DNA of 21,598 bases, taken from Paramicrosporidium saccamoebae. Taxonomy: Eukaryota > Rozellomycota. Shown piece by piece: positions 1-7,186 of the stretch. Each line of letters starts with the position of its first letter. Position 1 is the stretch's first letter. Location of the stretch: positions 1 through 21,598 of the forward strand of contig MTSL01000030.1 in the NCBI GenBank assembly GCA_002794465.1, in the 5' to 3' direction. The translations under genes were made by a program, and so were the position numbers. Under the pieces are notes generated by a model. That model made no database searches, was not told the DNA's origin, and saw only the letters and a program-made list of their open reading frames with translations.

Positions 1-50
1 TGGAGGATAGATATAAGCGTACAAGTAGGTTGTGCATAAGTGTATAAGCA

Positions 51-289
51 GGTTGCGCTATAAATTTAACTGATTGTTTATAGGGAGATTGTGCTATAAC
101 TTTAACTAATTGTTTATAGGGGGGTTGGGCTGTAACTTTAATCAGAATCTATAAGGAGGTCGTACTGTAACTCTAATTAGAATCTGTAAGGAGGTTTTAT
201 AACTTTAATCAGCCGTCCATAAGGAGGTTTTATAACTTTAATCAGCCGTCCATAAGGAGGTTGCATAACTTTAACTGGTCGTCTATAAG
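51..289. repeat. Degenerate 33-36 bp tandem repeat, seven units
   Basis: Seven head-to-tail units start at about 51, 85, 121, 156, 191, 224 and 257. Each carries a core like TATAACTTTAATCAG and ends in (T)ATAAG or TATAGG followed by GAGGTT. Units at 191-223 and 224-256 are identical over 33 bp; the older units (51-190) are 34-36 bp and diverged. The array stops 23 bp before the ATG of the HAM1-like gene, so it occupies that gene's promoter or 5' UTR. Units 1 and 2 contain ATTGTTTATA, a forkhead-like core that also occurs upstream of the secreted-protein genes. Bases 1-50 look like further decayed copies (GTAGGTTGTGCATAAG). Confidence 0.9.
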
Positions 290-312
290 AGGACCCTCGG
301 GTTTGGCTCGGC

Positions 313-2256
313 ATGGATCCTCAACATCCTGTCGATATAGCCGGTCTCCGTGAACTCGTTGCGGGTTCCCAAGAGGTCCCCACTAATCCAATCATCACCG
401 AGATACTTGAGGAGATTCGCACAAAGTCGAGTGACATTATTCCCACTGAAAAACTCAGCCCCACCGGACAGGCAGTGGCTCGTAATCTTGATGAATCCTT
501 GAAAGACTCGGGACGCATGATCGAGACCAAGAATCGAGATGATTTGCTGCAGAAAATGTCCCTGCGTGTTTCTGAATTGGTGCGACTTCAGAGCAGCGAT
601 GTGGGGAAGAATGCCGCTCAGAAGCTGTTCAGTGAGCCCAAGGAACGGCTCTCATTGACGGCACAAATTCTGCGCGAAGAACGGTTGTCGGAACGGCTTT
701 ACAATCTGACGAAATTGCTGGTCACTTCGGTCAAATTCCGCGAGTTGCTGAGTGAGACGGTCAACATTTTACAGCAGTTATTCCGTGGACCTAGTGACCG
801 TACAAAAGAGGAAGGGGGTTCATACGCAGAGGCGGTGAGCAAAGAGCCCGAGGAAACGGATGCACCATCAGAGACTCTGAGCAGAGAGTATGAGGGATTG
901 GACGCCGATGCCAAACGGAGATTATTTGATCGCTTTGTGGAGCTGATTACTGGAATTCAAGACAACAAGGAATATCAAGAGACAATGAATCTGCTTCTGT
1001 CAGTGGTTACTAATATTCCCTCATATCAAATGAGTAGCCTTGAGGAACGAATCGAAGCCATGAATCCGACCGAAAAACATGTGCTCGGAGAGATGCGCGA
1101 GAACATTGGTATCTTTTTGCGCGACTTTAAGCAGCTGTTGGAGAATCTTGCCAACACCAAGATTGACGACGCTATCGAGACCTTTTATGATGTTGTAAAC
1201 CAGCTTGGCAATGATGATGAAGCCACGGATATGCTTACTCGAATTGGGGATTTCTTCAGCCGTTGTTTCCAGGACAAAGATTTTGTCCAGAACTCGATGA
1301 AAAGCGAGGGGGAGGTGCTGATGCAGGAAAGTCGTGTAAAGTTAATGGACAAGTATCGACCGTCGATTGAGCACTTTGTGTGTCAACTACGATATTACCT
1401 GGACCGGATGAAGAGGGACCCCTTGGCCCGGAAATTGACAGATGATATTTCGGCTTTGACATCGGACCTGTTCTTTGACAAAGAGGGAAATCCAACATTC
1501 AAGCCCGAGTTGCTAATGGATCTGCAGATTGTCGTGCCTGCCATTCTTAAAAACTTGCGTTATATCAAGATTCCTGATATTGAGGTTCGCGAGCCCGGTC
1601 TGGAATTTTTTGCCACCGGCATTGTCATTAACGTGGGCGAGTTAACTCCCCACCATCTAAAACTTGCCTTGACAACTGACATTCCCGAAGATCCCAGTCG
1701 TCCGACAACCAACAAGATTGCCTTTGAAATGAGCCGAATCCATGCCGAGGCCCAAAATATCCGGTTCGCCATTGCCAAATCGGGGATTCCTCCACTAAAC
1801 GACACGGGACTGGCCGATTTCCGGATCTTTGAAGACGGCATGCGGGTCAAGCTGTGGATGCAGCCGATTGTCGGCGTAAACGAGACGGAAAAGACAGTAA
1901 AGGCGGGTCTGCAAGTCTACAAGACTCGATGCGTGTTGGACAACTTTGATCTCAATGTGCATGGTTCGGGACACGATTGGATGTACTATTTGCTGGGGCC
2001 ATATGTGAGGAGACTGGTAAAGGAAAAGATTGAGACGGCCGTGAATAATTACTTTTTGTCTACCGACCTGCTCACTTCGATCCCTGTCCCGGAGGCAATT
2101 GCATCCCAACAGTCGCAGGCCCAGTCGTCTCAGACCCAGCAATTCCAAACCCAGCAATCCCAAACCCAGCAATCGCAGACCCAACCGTCACAGTCTCAGC
2201 AATCCCAGGCTCAACCATCACAGTCTCAACAGTCCCAGCCATTGGGTGCAGTTTAA
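313..2256 (+). CDS. HAM1-like (DUF5923/DUF4449-type) fungal protein, possible lipid-binding C-terminal domain
   Basis: Uninterrupted 647-residue protein starting at the first in-frame ATG after the repeat array. It resembles the fungal family with HAM1-like N- and C-terminal domains (not the HAM1 nucleotide pyrophosphatase). The N-terminal half is helical with family-like stretches: about residues 50-90 (TGQAVARNLDES, IETKNRDDLLQKM) and about 135-155 (LLVTSVKFRELLSETVNIL). The C-terminal domain has the amphipathic strand pattern and closing motif seen near residues 545-580 (FDLNVHGSGHDWMYYLLGP, then RRLVKEKIETAV), which in this family is thought to form a BPI/SMP-like lipid-binding fold. The last ~50 residues are an almost pure Gln/Ser tail encoded by short imperfect repeats. 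No signal peptide or TM segment is seen, so it is probably cytosolic or membrane-peripheral. The family assignment comes from motif memory, not a search; function is unknown. Confidence 0.75.
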   Translation: MDPQHPVDIAGLRELVAGSQEVPTNPIITEILEEIRTKSSDIIPTEKLSPTGQAVARNLDESLKDSGRMIETKNRDDLLQKMSLRVSELVRLQSSDVGKNAAQKLFSEPKERLSLTAQILREERLSERLYNLTKLLVTSVKFRELLSETVNILQQLFRGPSDRTKEEGGSYAEAVSKEPEETDAPSETLSREYEGLDADAKRRLFDRFVELITGIQDNKEYQETMNLLLSVVTNIPSYQMSSLEERIEAMNPTEKHVLGEMRENIGIFLRDFKQLLENLANTKIDDAIETFYDVVNQLGNDDEATDMLTRIGDFFSRCFQDKDFVQNSMKSEGEVLMQESRVKLMDKYRPSIEHFVCQLRYYLDRMKRDPLARKLTDDISALTSDLFFDKEGNPTFKPELLMDLQIVVPAILKNLRYIKIPDIEVREPGLEFFATGIVINVGELTPHHLKLALTTDIPEDPSRPTTNKIAFEMSRIHAEAQNIRFAIAKSGIPPLNDTGLADFRIFEDGMRVKLWMQPIVGVNETEKTVKAGLQVYKTRCVLDNFDLNVHGSGHDWMYYLLGPYVRRLVKEKIETAVNNYFLSTDLLTSIPVPEAIASQQSQAQSSQTQQFQTQQSQTQQSQTQPSQSQQSQAQPSQSQQSQPLGAV

Positions 2257-2310
2257 TTTGTAAACTGTTTATCACGACAGTGTATTATAATGTGCCAGAT
2301 AATAAAATCT

Positions 2311-2340
2311 ATTGTTTATCTATGCTCCTTGATGATTGGC
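2311..2340 (+). promoter_or_regulatory. Shared upstream element of secreted gene 1 (ATTGTTTA ... TGATTGGC)
   Basis: ATTGTTTA at 2311-2318 (74 bp before the ATG), then ATGC and TGATTGGC at 2333-2340, giving an inverted CCAAT box at -50 to -46. The same order of motifs occurs before the next gene (3148-3175) at almost the same distance from its ATG. A further CCGGCTAAT at 2361-2369 also has a counterpart there, at a different spacing. Function as a promoter is inferred. Confidence 0.5.
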
Positions 2341-2384
2341 TCGTGGGGCCCCATAAGCGGCCGGCTAATCCAAACCTGCCCAGC

Positions 2385-3131
2385 ATGCGGGACCAAGCCA
2401 TCTCGGTGTTATTTGTGCTTTCATTATTATTTATTCAGTGCACTCATGGAAGCAGGAGGAGAGTGCTAAGCAAAATGTTAATCAATGACGAGGCTGATTT
2501 ACCAGCCACTGATAGTGACTCTGAAGATTTAGACTATTTAAAGACGGAGAGTAGTAGTCTTAGTGACAACAGCAGTGACAGCGATGACTCGACCACAGAG
2601 TCGGATGAAGGTCTATTTGATGAATCGGAAATGGAATCAGAATGGGATGAGGGAGCGTCAGAGCCAATCGGTGAGCCGGGTAGTTTGAACATGCCGATTG
2701 AAATCTTGAGGAGTATCCAACGAGATTTAGAAAACATCAAGGAGACGCAGGAGGAGCTGGTATTAGAGGCGAAACCTGTAGAGCGGCAAAGACCACGGAA
2801 AGCAGTGGAGAGACCTTTAACGAGCGAAAGTGGGACAGTCCGCGGGTCACTGAAGGGTATGCTTAGGAGGTCGAAAGTGTCCAGGGAATCGGATGGACCT
2901 AGGCGACTGAAAACGTCCAAGGGATTTGGTGGATCTAGGCGACTGAAAATTCCCAGGGAACCAGAGGCTCATAAGAGATCAAAAATATCCAGTGAATCAA
3001 ATGCTCACAGAGGACCGAAAGCGCCCAAGAGGTCAGATTCACACGAGATTAGCTCGCTCAATAGATCAGACCAAAACAAGAGAATCTTTGAAAATACCAC
3101 AAGAAGAAAACGCAAATGGCCACGTACATAA
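2385..3131 (+). CDS. Predicted secreted acidic/basic repeat protein, unrecognised (secreted gene 1)
   Basis: 248 residues from the ATG at 2385, chosen because it directly begins a signal peptide: residues 1-22 (MRDQAISVLFVLSLLFIQCT, then HG) followed by SRRR. An in-frame extension upstream has no ATG that would leave the signal peptide N-terminal. After it comes a strongly acidic Ser/Asp/Glu stretch (about residues 35-100), a middle segment with a short helical EIL..IQRDLENIKETQEEL motif, then a very basic C-terminal half built from five 12-residue repeats (162-221) and ending in RRKRKWPRT. No domain is recognised and there are no TM segments after the signal. It lies 92 bp upstream of a second secreted protein of similar charge layout. 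A role at the cell surface, spore wall or host interface is possible but unproven. Confidence 0.65.
   Translation: MRDQAISVLFVLSLLFIQCTHGSRRRVLSKMLINDEADLPATDSDSEDLDYLKTESSSLSDNSSDSDDSTTESDEGLFDESEMESEWDEGASEPIGEPGSLNMPIEILRSIQRDLENIKETQEELVLEAKPVERQRPRKAVERPLTSESGTVRGSLKGMLRRSKVSRESDGPRRLKTSKGFGGSRRLKIPREPEAHKRSKISSESNAHRGPKAPKRSDSHEISSLNRSDQNKRIFENTTRRKRKWPRT
2868..3047 (+). repeat. Five tandem 36-bp units coding 12-residue basic repeats
   Basis: In-frame units start at codons for RSKVSRESDGPR, RLKTSKGFGGSR, RLKIPREPEAHK, RSKISSESNAHR and GPKAPKRSDSHE. The register (R/G)-x-K-x-(S/P)-(R/K/S) is kept in every copy while the centres differ, so the array is ageing rather than freshly expanded. 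It provides most of the positive charge of the protein. Confidence 0.85.
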
Positions 3132-3147
3132 TGCATATAATATAATG

Positions 3148-3189
3148 ATTGTTTACATGCCTCGGGCTGATTGGCCAATGCCGGCCAAT
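3148..3189 (+). promoter_or_regulatory. Shared upstream element of secreted gene 2 with palindromic CCAAT box
   Basis: ATTGTTTAC at 3148-3156 (76 bp before the ATG at 3224), ATGCCTC at 3157-3163, then the perfect palindrome ATTGGCCAAT at 3170-3179 (-54 to -45) and CCGGCCAAT at 3181-3189. Order and distance match the element before secreted gene 1. CCAAT boxes are classic binding sites of the NF-Y/HAP complex, and TGTTTAC is a forkhead-type core; binding here is inference. Confidence 0.5.
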
Positions 3190-3223
3190 TGATATTAACA
3201 CCCGATGCGCTCTCGGGAGTATC

Positions 3224-5308
3224 ATGCGGGTTGTCCCTTTGCTAGCATTCATATTACTTGGTGCTCTGGGAGAACGACGCTTTCCAGCGCGTCGCCCAAA
3301 ACGGCCCATTATTACCGGCTTGCCAATTACCGATGACGGAGATGACATTGTTGCCAGCGTTGGGCCGGACGGGACACTGTGTGTGTGCAAGAAAAAGGCT
3401 GGTGGTGGAGCATCAGGCCAAAAAGGGCTGATGAAATTACTTTCACGGCTGGAAAGAAAGGCTGCGAACAAGGCAAAGATTTTAGAAACTCCAGAGAGTT
3501 CAGAAAGCTCATCAAATGATTCTACTAATAGTTCTAACGTTGATAGCACCGATGACTCGGATTCGGACGGAACAGACACTTTGGCACAAAAAAATGTTCA
3601 TCGGCATACAGAAAGGCGTACTACTAAAGTGCCAACAAATTTGAAGGAGACCACATCTGAATCTAGTGATACTAGTGAGTCTACATCAGAGTCTGGTGAA
3701 TCCTCAGAAAAAGTGAGCAACGTTCAGAAAAATGCAACAAAAAGACGGTCGGCCGATATAATAGACTCTTATTCAACGTCCTCATCTGAATCTAGCGATA
3801 CAGATACTTCATCAAGCACTTCATCGAGCTCTTCATCAGAAGCCTTATCGAGTTCTTCGTCGGATACTTTGTCGAGCTCTGCGTCAGATGCTTCGTCGGG
3901 CTCTTCAGAAGACACTTCGTCGAGTTCTTCAGAAGACACTTCGTTGAGTTCTTCACCAGACACTTCGTCGGGCTCTTCAGCAGACACTTTGTCGAGTTCT
4001 TCATCAGATGTTTCGTCGAGTTCTTCAGCTGATACTTTGTCGAGTTCTTCGGATATTTTGTTCTCCAGCGACTCTGAGCAGGAATCGTCTAAGCGTGCTG
4101 TGCAAAAGTCGACTAAACGTTCTTCACAGAAATCCACTACGCAGAAATCAACTAAACCTACTGCGCAAAAATCGTCTAAACGTGGTGCAAAGGAATCTCA
4201 TATTGTTGTGCAAGAAAAAGATACAAAGCCAGCTTACTTTCCTTCTTTTGTGACATCCCATGTCTGCAAAGAGATGCTCACTGACATTGCTCGTGACGAT
4301 ATCCATGCGTTGAATGTCCTCCTCGGTAGTCTCCATAATACACCCATCTCAGAATGGTGTCTCCAGGAGCTACTAAGGACGGCAGATTCAATGAGGCGAT
4401 CTATTGCACTGCGCACAATCATGAGACACGCACTACCTCGGATACCGCCACAGGAGCTGAAGAACTATGAGGCCCTTTTGGTTAATGGCAAGGTGCCCAC
4501 TGAATTAGTCTTTCAATATCTTAGCAGTCTCCCTGTCTCACCTGCAAAAAGGACTGAAAAAATGATCAAGGCAATCAACAAATTTCCTTTGGAGGCCTCC
4601 ATTGAAGCATTGGCAATCTGGGATGGACTAGACTCTAAAACATTAAATGCGGCCAAAAATGAGCTCGTGAGACCGAGAAATGAGGTTATGATTGCTTTGC
4701 AAGCTATCAAATCCAACAAGGTTCCGAATAACTTGAAAGTACTGAGTGATGTAATTATTTCTGGCTTGTTAAAGCACTCACCAAACCTTTGGCTTGCCGA
4801 TGATCGTTTAAAACGAGCCATAGTTAATTCCATTGGAGACCTAGCCACTGCACTGATGCAAGGACATTTCAACTTGTTGGATTTTGCAATGCAAGTGGAT
4901 CATAACGGGGCTATGCGCTTTCTACGGACACACGGGGAAGAGCTACTAAATAACCCTGATTTACCTCTGGCAAGCTTCCTGGCTCTCCTTCGATACATAC
5001 CAGCACCAGCCAGTGTGACACGGAATCCAGAAATCCCGATTGACTCTCGGGGCGCAATTGTGCTCACCGAGACACTTAAGAAGCAGCGTCCTCATTTGAA
5101 CATTTGCCAAGCGCCTGAACGGGCTACCTTGCAGGGTGTCATTCGGGAGGAAGAGTACCGATCCATGTCTGCCACAACTGGGGCCACGTTCCTTGCGCAC
5201 ATGATTTTTGTGCGATTTGGTGTGCATCCAGATTTGCAAATAGAGCCAGAATTTACAGGCTCGCTACAAGAAGATGTAAAGACTATCATTTTGTCATATT
5301 GTCAATAA
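3224..5308 (+). CDS. Predicted secreted Ser/Asp-rich repeat protein with helical C-terminal domain, unrecognised (secreted gene 2)
   Basis: 694 residues from the ATG at 3224; an in-frame ATG at 3149 would bury the signal peptide MRVVPLLAFILLGALG, so 3224 is preferred. After the signal come a basic segment (RRFPARRPKRP), a GPDGTLCVCKKK motif, and a long Ser/Asp/Thr region (about residues 85-285) with ten 8-residue Ser-rich repeats. Then follows a basic Lys/Ser region with QKSTK-type repeats (about 290-325) and a well-folded-looking, mostly helical C-terminal domain of about 365 residues (from roughly 330). The C-terminal domain has normal composition and no family I recognise; its helices are loosely repeat-like. 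The stop codon lies inside an AATAAA (5304-5309). No TM segment follows the signal peptide. The product looks like an extracellular, possibly heavily phosphorylated or O-glycosylated protein. Confidence 0.7.
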   Translation: MRVVPLLAFILLGALGERRFPARRPKRPIITGLPITDDGDDIVASVGPDGTLCVCKKKAGGGASGQKGLMKLLSRLERKAANKAKILETPESSESSSNDSTNSSNVDSTDDSDSDGTDTLAQKNVHRHTERRTTKVPTNLKETTSESSDTSESTSESGESSEKVSNVQKNATKRRSADIIDSYSTSSSESSDTDTSSSTSSSSSSEALSSSSSDTLSSSASDASSGSSEDTSSSSSEDTSLSSSPDTSSGSSADTLSSSSSDVSSSSSADTLSSSSDILFSSDSEQESSKRAVQKSTKRSSQKSTTQKSTKPTAQKSSKRGAKESHIVVQEKDTKPAYFPSFVTSHVCKEMLTDIARDDIHALNVLLGSLHNTPISEWCLQELLRTADSMRRSIALRTIMRHALPRIPPQELKNYEALLVNGKVPTELVFQYLSSLPVSPAKRTEKMIKAINKFPLEASIEALAIWDGLDSKTLNAAKNELVRPRNEVMIALQAIKSNKVPNNLKVLSDVIISGLLKHSPNLWLADDRLKRAIVNSIGDLATALMQGHFNLLDFAMQVDHNGAMRFLRTHGEELLNNPDLPLASFLALLRYIPAPASVTRNPEIPIDSRGAIVLTETLKKQRPHLNICQAPERATLQGVIREEEYRSMSATTGATFLAHMIFVRFGVHPDLQIEPEFTGSLQEDVKTIILSYCQ
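3820..4057 (+). repeat. About ten 24-bp units coding 8-residue Ser/Asp repeats
   Basis: Imperfect 24-bp direct repeats with the theme TCGAGYTCTTC plus a codon pair for (S/E/A/P)-D and ACTTYG encode variants of SSSSSDTL, SGSSEDTS and SSSSADTL. Because units are a multiple of three, length changes keep the frame. The region begins in a run of TCATC serine codons around 3812. Confidence 0.85.
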
Positions 5309-5389
5309 AACGCACTGATTTATATGTAAATCCGAATTGGTGAGAGGGACCGATATGGTGCCTATTAGCGTTCGCAACCAATTCCGTTT

Positions 5390-5716
5390 ATGGCTGGTAA
5401 TCGTCCTACAATCCGGCTTGTTGCTGAGCGAATTAAATTTATTAAAACATGTAGCTCCTTTAAGGTGGTCATTCTTGATATAACCAAACTGAACTGTGGA
5501 ACCACCGAGTCGGATTCACCAGCGATACGCAGATATTGTTTAACAGGCGCTTTTAATAAAAAATTCCGCTCTCACCCACTAATAGACTCTTTATTCGAAT
5601 CTCTAGCCCCCGCACAGCATATTGTTATAACATCCGACGGCTCTTTAGATGGTCCTCAAATTTGGACCAAAACTGGAAAATTACGTTTGAATCAAGATGC
5701 CGTCTGGATCGATTGA
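5390..5716 (+). CDS. Small unrecognised ORF overlapping the CDC73 3' end
   Basis: 108 residues from the ATG at 5390, beginning MAGNRPTIRLVAERIKFIKT and containing VVILDITKLNCG. No domain, signal peptide or TM segment is recognised. It fills what would otherwise be a 316-bp gap, and an ATTGG (inverted CCAAT) lies at 5336-5340, 50-54 bp before the ATG, the same position as in several neighbouring genes. Against it: the last 92 bp run antisense to the CDC73 coding region, a plus-strand AATAAA-type motif occurs inside it near 5555, and CDC73's own likely poly(A) signal (minus AATAAA near 5590) also lies within it. It could be a genuine small gene or a chance ORF in 3' UTR sequence. Confidence 0.35.
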   Translation: MAGNRPTIRLVAERIKFIKTCSSFKVVILDITKLNCGTTESDSPAIRRYCLTGAFNKKFRSHPLIDSLFESLAPAQHIVITSDGSLDGPQIWTKTGKLRLNQDAVWID

Positions 5717-6842
5717 TTGTCAGCCGGGTGACATTCCAGCCTGAAATCTTTGGATCTTGTCCCTTTTCATCAAAATCTAACACGAATCCCTTTACGTGCT
5801 GGAACAAATCTACTGGCGTGTCCCACTTCCATCCTTTGAATTGCCACGTGTTTCCCTGCACAAACACGGCGGCAACCCGGTCCCAGTCAGCTGACGAGAG
5901 CCTCGTAGGGTTGTCGACTACCTGAATCCTAATCTTGCGACCACCAATTTTGTGCTCAAAGAATAGAGAATTCTCCTTTGGCCGCCCTTCGGCCTTGGCG
6001 TCTGCTTGAGATACAAAGTGTCCTCCCTCTAGAAACTGTCTGACATTATACATGGTTAGGAGCGCAGTAGGGGTCGCCGGGACCACAATTATTGGAATCA
6101 GGGCCTCCCTAGATGATACGGGCACTTGGACAGGCTTCTGAGCAGGCCTGTTTGCACTTGTGATTTGGTCGATTAGAGACACTGGTTGCCTGGCATTTGT
6201 CAAAGGGACTGCAGCAGCTTCTGTCAGACTTTTTTGCATTTCAATGGCAATTTCAAGAACATTACTAAAATCCTTGTGCACTGAGAGTAGACCGCTGTCC
6301 CTAGCCTTTGCCGGTCTACTCTTCACTCTGCTGGTAGAGACAGTTTGAGCCGTGGTCAGAACGGCAGTGACAGGCTCCTCCCACACCTCCTCTCCGGCCT
6401 CATCATCTCCGAACGATCTTCTAGGCGCGGGCAATGGCGCAGTCAGGTCGACAAATTGACAATCCTCTGGCCTCTGCTCCTCTTCCAAATACGCTACGAG
6501 GTCCTTCCGATCAACCAAGCTGACCACGCCGACGCCGTTTCGTCGGGCCTCCTGCATATATTCGCTATAACTGCCCTCTCGGCGCTCCAACATGAACCAT
6601 ACGGCGTCGAGGGGATAAAAGTCTCCAGCTCCACGCTTGGACCGAAAGTTGGTTGGTGCGTCACGAGGAAATATGTAGCCACCAAGCTTTAAATAGACGC
6701 ATTGGGGTAGCTCTCCCACCTGGGTGCCAGAATGGTCATGTAAAGTCACGGAACCTTCAGTCTTGAGACATTTTCTCAACGTGAGCAGAGGATCCATTTG
6801 CGACTCCAGGGTCGCCGATGTAGTAGTAATGCTCGGTTGCAT
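5625..6842 (-). CDS. CDC73: CDC73/parafibromin, Paf1 complex subunit
   Basis: 405-residue intronless protein. Cdc73 is a nuclear subunit of the Paf1 complex, which travels with RNA polymerase II and promotes elongation-linked histone modification and 3'-end processing. The N-terminal domain is recognisable at about residues 16-135 (MDPLLTLRKCL, then YPLDAVWFMLERREGSY and VVSLVDRKDLVAYL, the counterpart of the parafibromin DRKDLLGYL segment). A linker with low conservation follows. The C-terminal Ras-like domain spans about 248-405 with PIIVVPATPTALLTMYNV, DWDRVAAVFVQGNTWQFKGW and a final RRHLDSNVIFQFWSKFE block. Start: 6842 is the first ATG; the ATG at 6797 (residue 16) matches the usual family N-terminus better, so the first 15 residues are doubtful. 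An ATTGG (CCAAT on the coding strand) sits 46-50 bp upstream of 6842. Confidence 0.93.
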   Translation of the reverse strand: MQPSITTTSATLESQMDPLLTLRKCLKTEGSVTLHDHSGTQVGELPQCVYLKLGGYIFPRDAPTNFRSKRGAGDFYPLDAVWFMLERREGSYSEYMQEARRNGVGVVSLVDRKDLVAYLEEEQRPEDCQFVDLTAPLPAPRRSFGDDEAGEEVWEEPVTAVLTTAQTVSTSRVKSRPAKARDSGLLSVHKDFSNVLEIAIEMQKSLTEAAAVPLTNARQPVSLIDQITSANRPAQKPVQVPVSSREALIPIIVVPATPTALLTMYNVRQFLEGGHFVSQADAKAEGRPKENSLFFEHKIGGRKIRIQVVDNPTRLSSADWDRVAAVFVQGNTWQFKGWKWDTPVDLFQHVKGFVLDFDEKGQDPKISGWNVTRLTINRSRRHLDSNVIFQFWSKFEDHLKSRRML

Positions 6843-7022
6843 GTGTATTCGCGTTTGCGTTTAGCTAGCGGCAAATGTGATCCCTCAATTGGCGCCTGGC
6901 TCGTTTCTGTGGCTGATTTATTATCCTAGTTATATGTTCCAATGGCACATTACACAGACACTTCACTTGTATACGCTTAATAGATGAATGCACGGATATT
7001 TTCTATATTCCCTGTATTCAGC

Positions 7023-7094
7023 GGCGACTTAGTTTAGTGGTAGAATTCTCGCTTTGGGTGCGAGAGGTCGCGAGTTCGATTCTCGCAGTCGCCC
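7023..7094 (+). tRNA. tRNA-Pro (UGG anticodon)
   Basis: 72-nt cloverleaf without intron. Acceptor stem GGCGACT/AGTCGCC (7/7 paired), D arm around AGTGGTA, anticodon stem CTCGC/GCGAG closing loop TTTGGGT with anticodon TGG at 34-36, variable AGGTC, T stem GCGAG/CTCGC with loop TTCGATT, discriminator C at 7094. C73 and the anticodon arm are typical of eukaryotic tRNA-Pro. Internal A box (TAGTTTAGTGG) and B box (AGTTCGATTCT) are present. No T-run follows before the next tRNA. Confidence 0.97.
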
Positions 7095-7099
7095 TTGTT

Positions 7100-7171
7100 G
7101 GCCACTTGGTTTAGTGGTATAATTCTCGCTTAGGGTGCGAGAGGTCCCGAGTTCGATTCTCGGAGTGGCCC
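7100..7171 (+). tRNA. tRNA-Pro (AGG anticodon)
   Basis: 72-nt cloverleaf without intron. Acceptor GGCCACT/AGTGGCC, anticodon stem CTCGC/GCGAG around TTAGGGT giving anticodon AGG, T stem CCGAG/CTCGG with TTCGATT, discriminator C at 7171. A34 would be read as inosine after deamination and decode CCU/CCC. It is a paralogue of the tRNA 5 bp upstream, with compensatory changes in the acceptor and T stems. Confidence 0.97.
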
Positions 7172-7174
7172 ACA

Positions 7175-7179
7175 TTTTT
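7175..7179 (+). terminator. Pol III oligo-T terminator shared by the two tRNA-Pro genes
   Basis: TTTTT begins 4 nt after the second tRNA. None exists in the 5-nt spacer TTGTT between the tRNAs, so this is the only terminator for both. It lies 7 bp before the ATG of the DHHC gene. Confidence 0.8.
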
Positions 7180-7186
7180 GCTGCGC

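Noticed and set aside
51-289. CRISPR-like array
   Set aside because: Units abut without unique spacers and diverge gradually; the setting is eukaryotic. It is a plain tandem repeat.
1795-2184. 129-codon minus-strand Leu/Gly-rich ORF
   Set aside because: Shadow of the HAM1-like gene including its Gln/Ser repeat tail; no start context or family.
3769-4137. 122-codon minus-strand acidic ORF rich in SxEELDE repeats
   Set aside because: Antisense shadow of the 24-bp Ser repeat in secreted gene 2; any 3n repeat without stops opens several frames.
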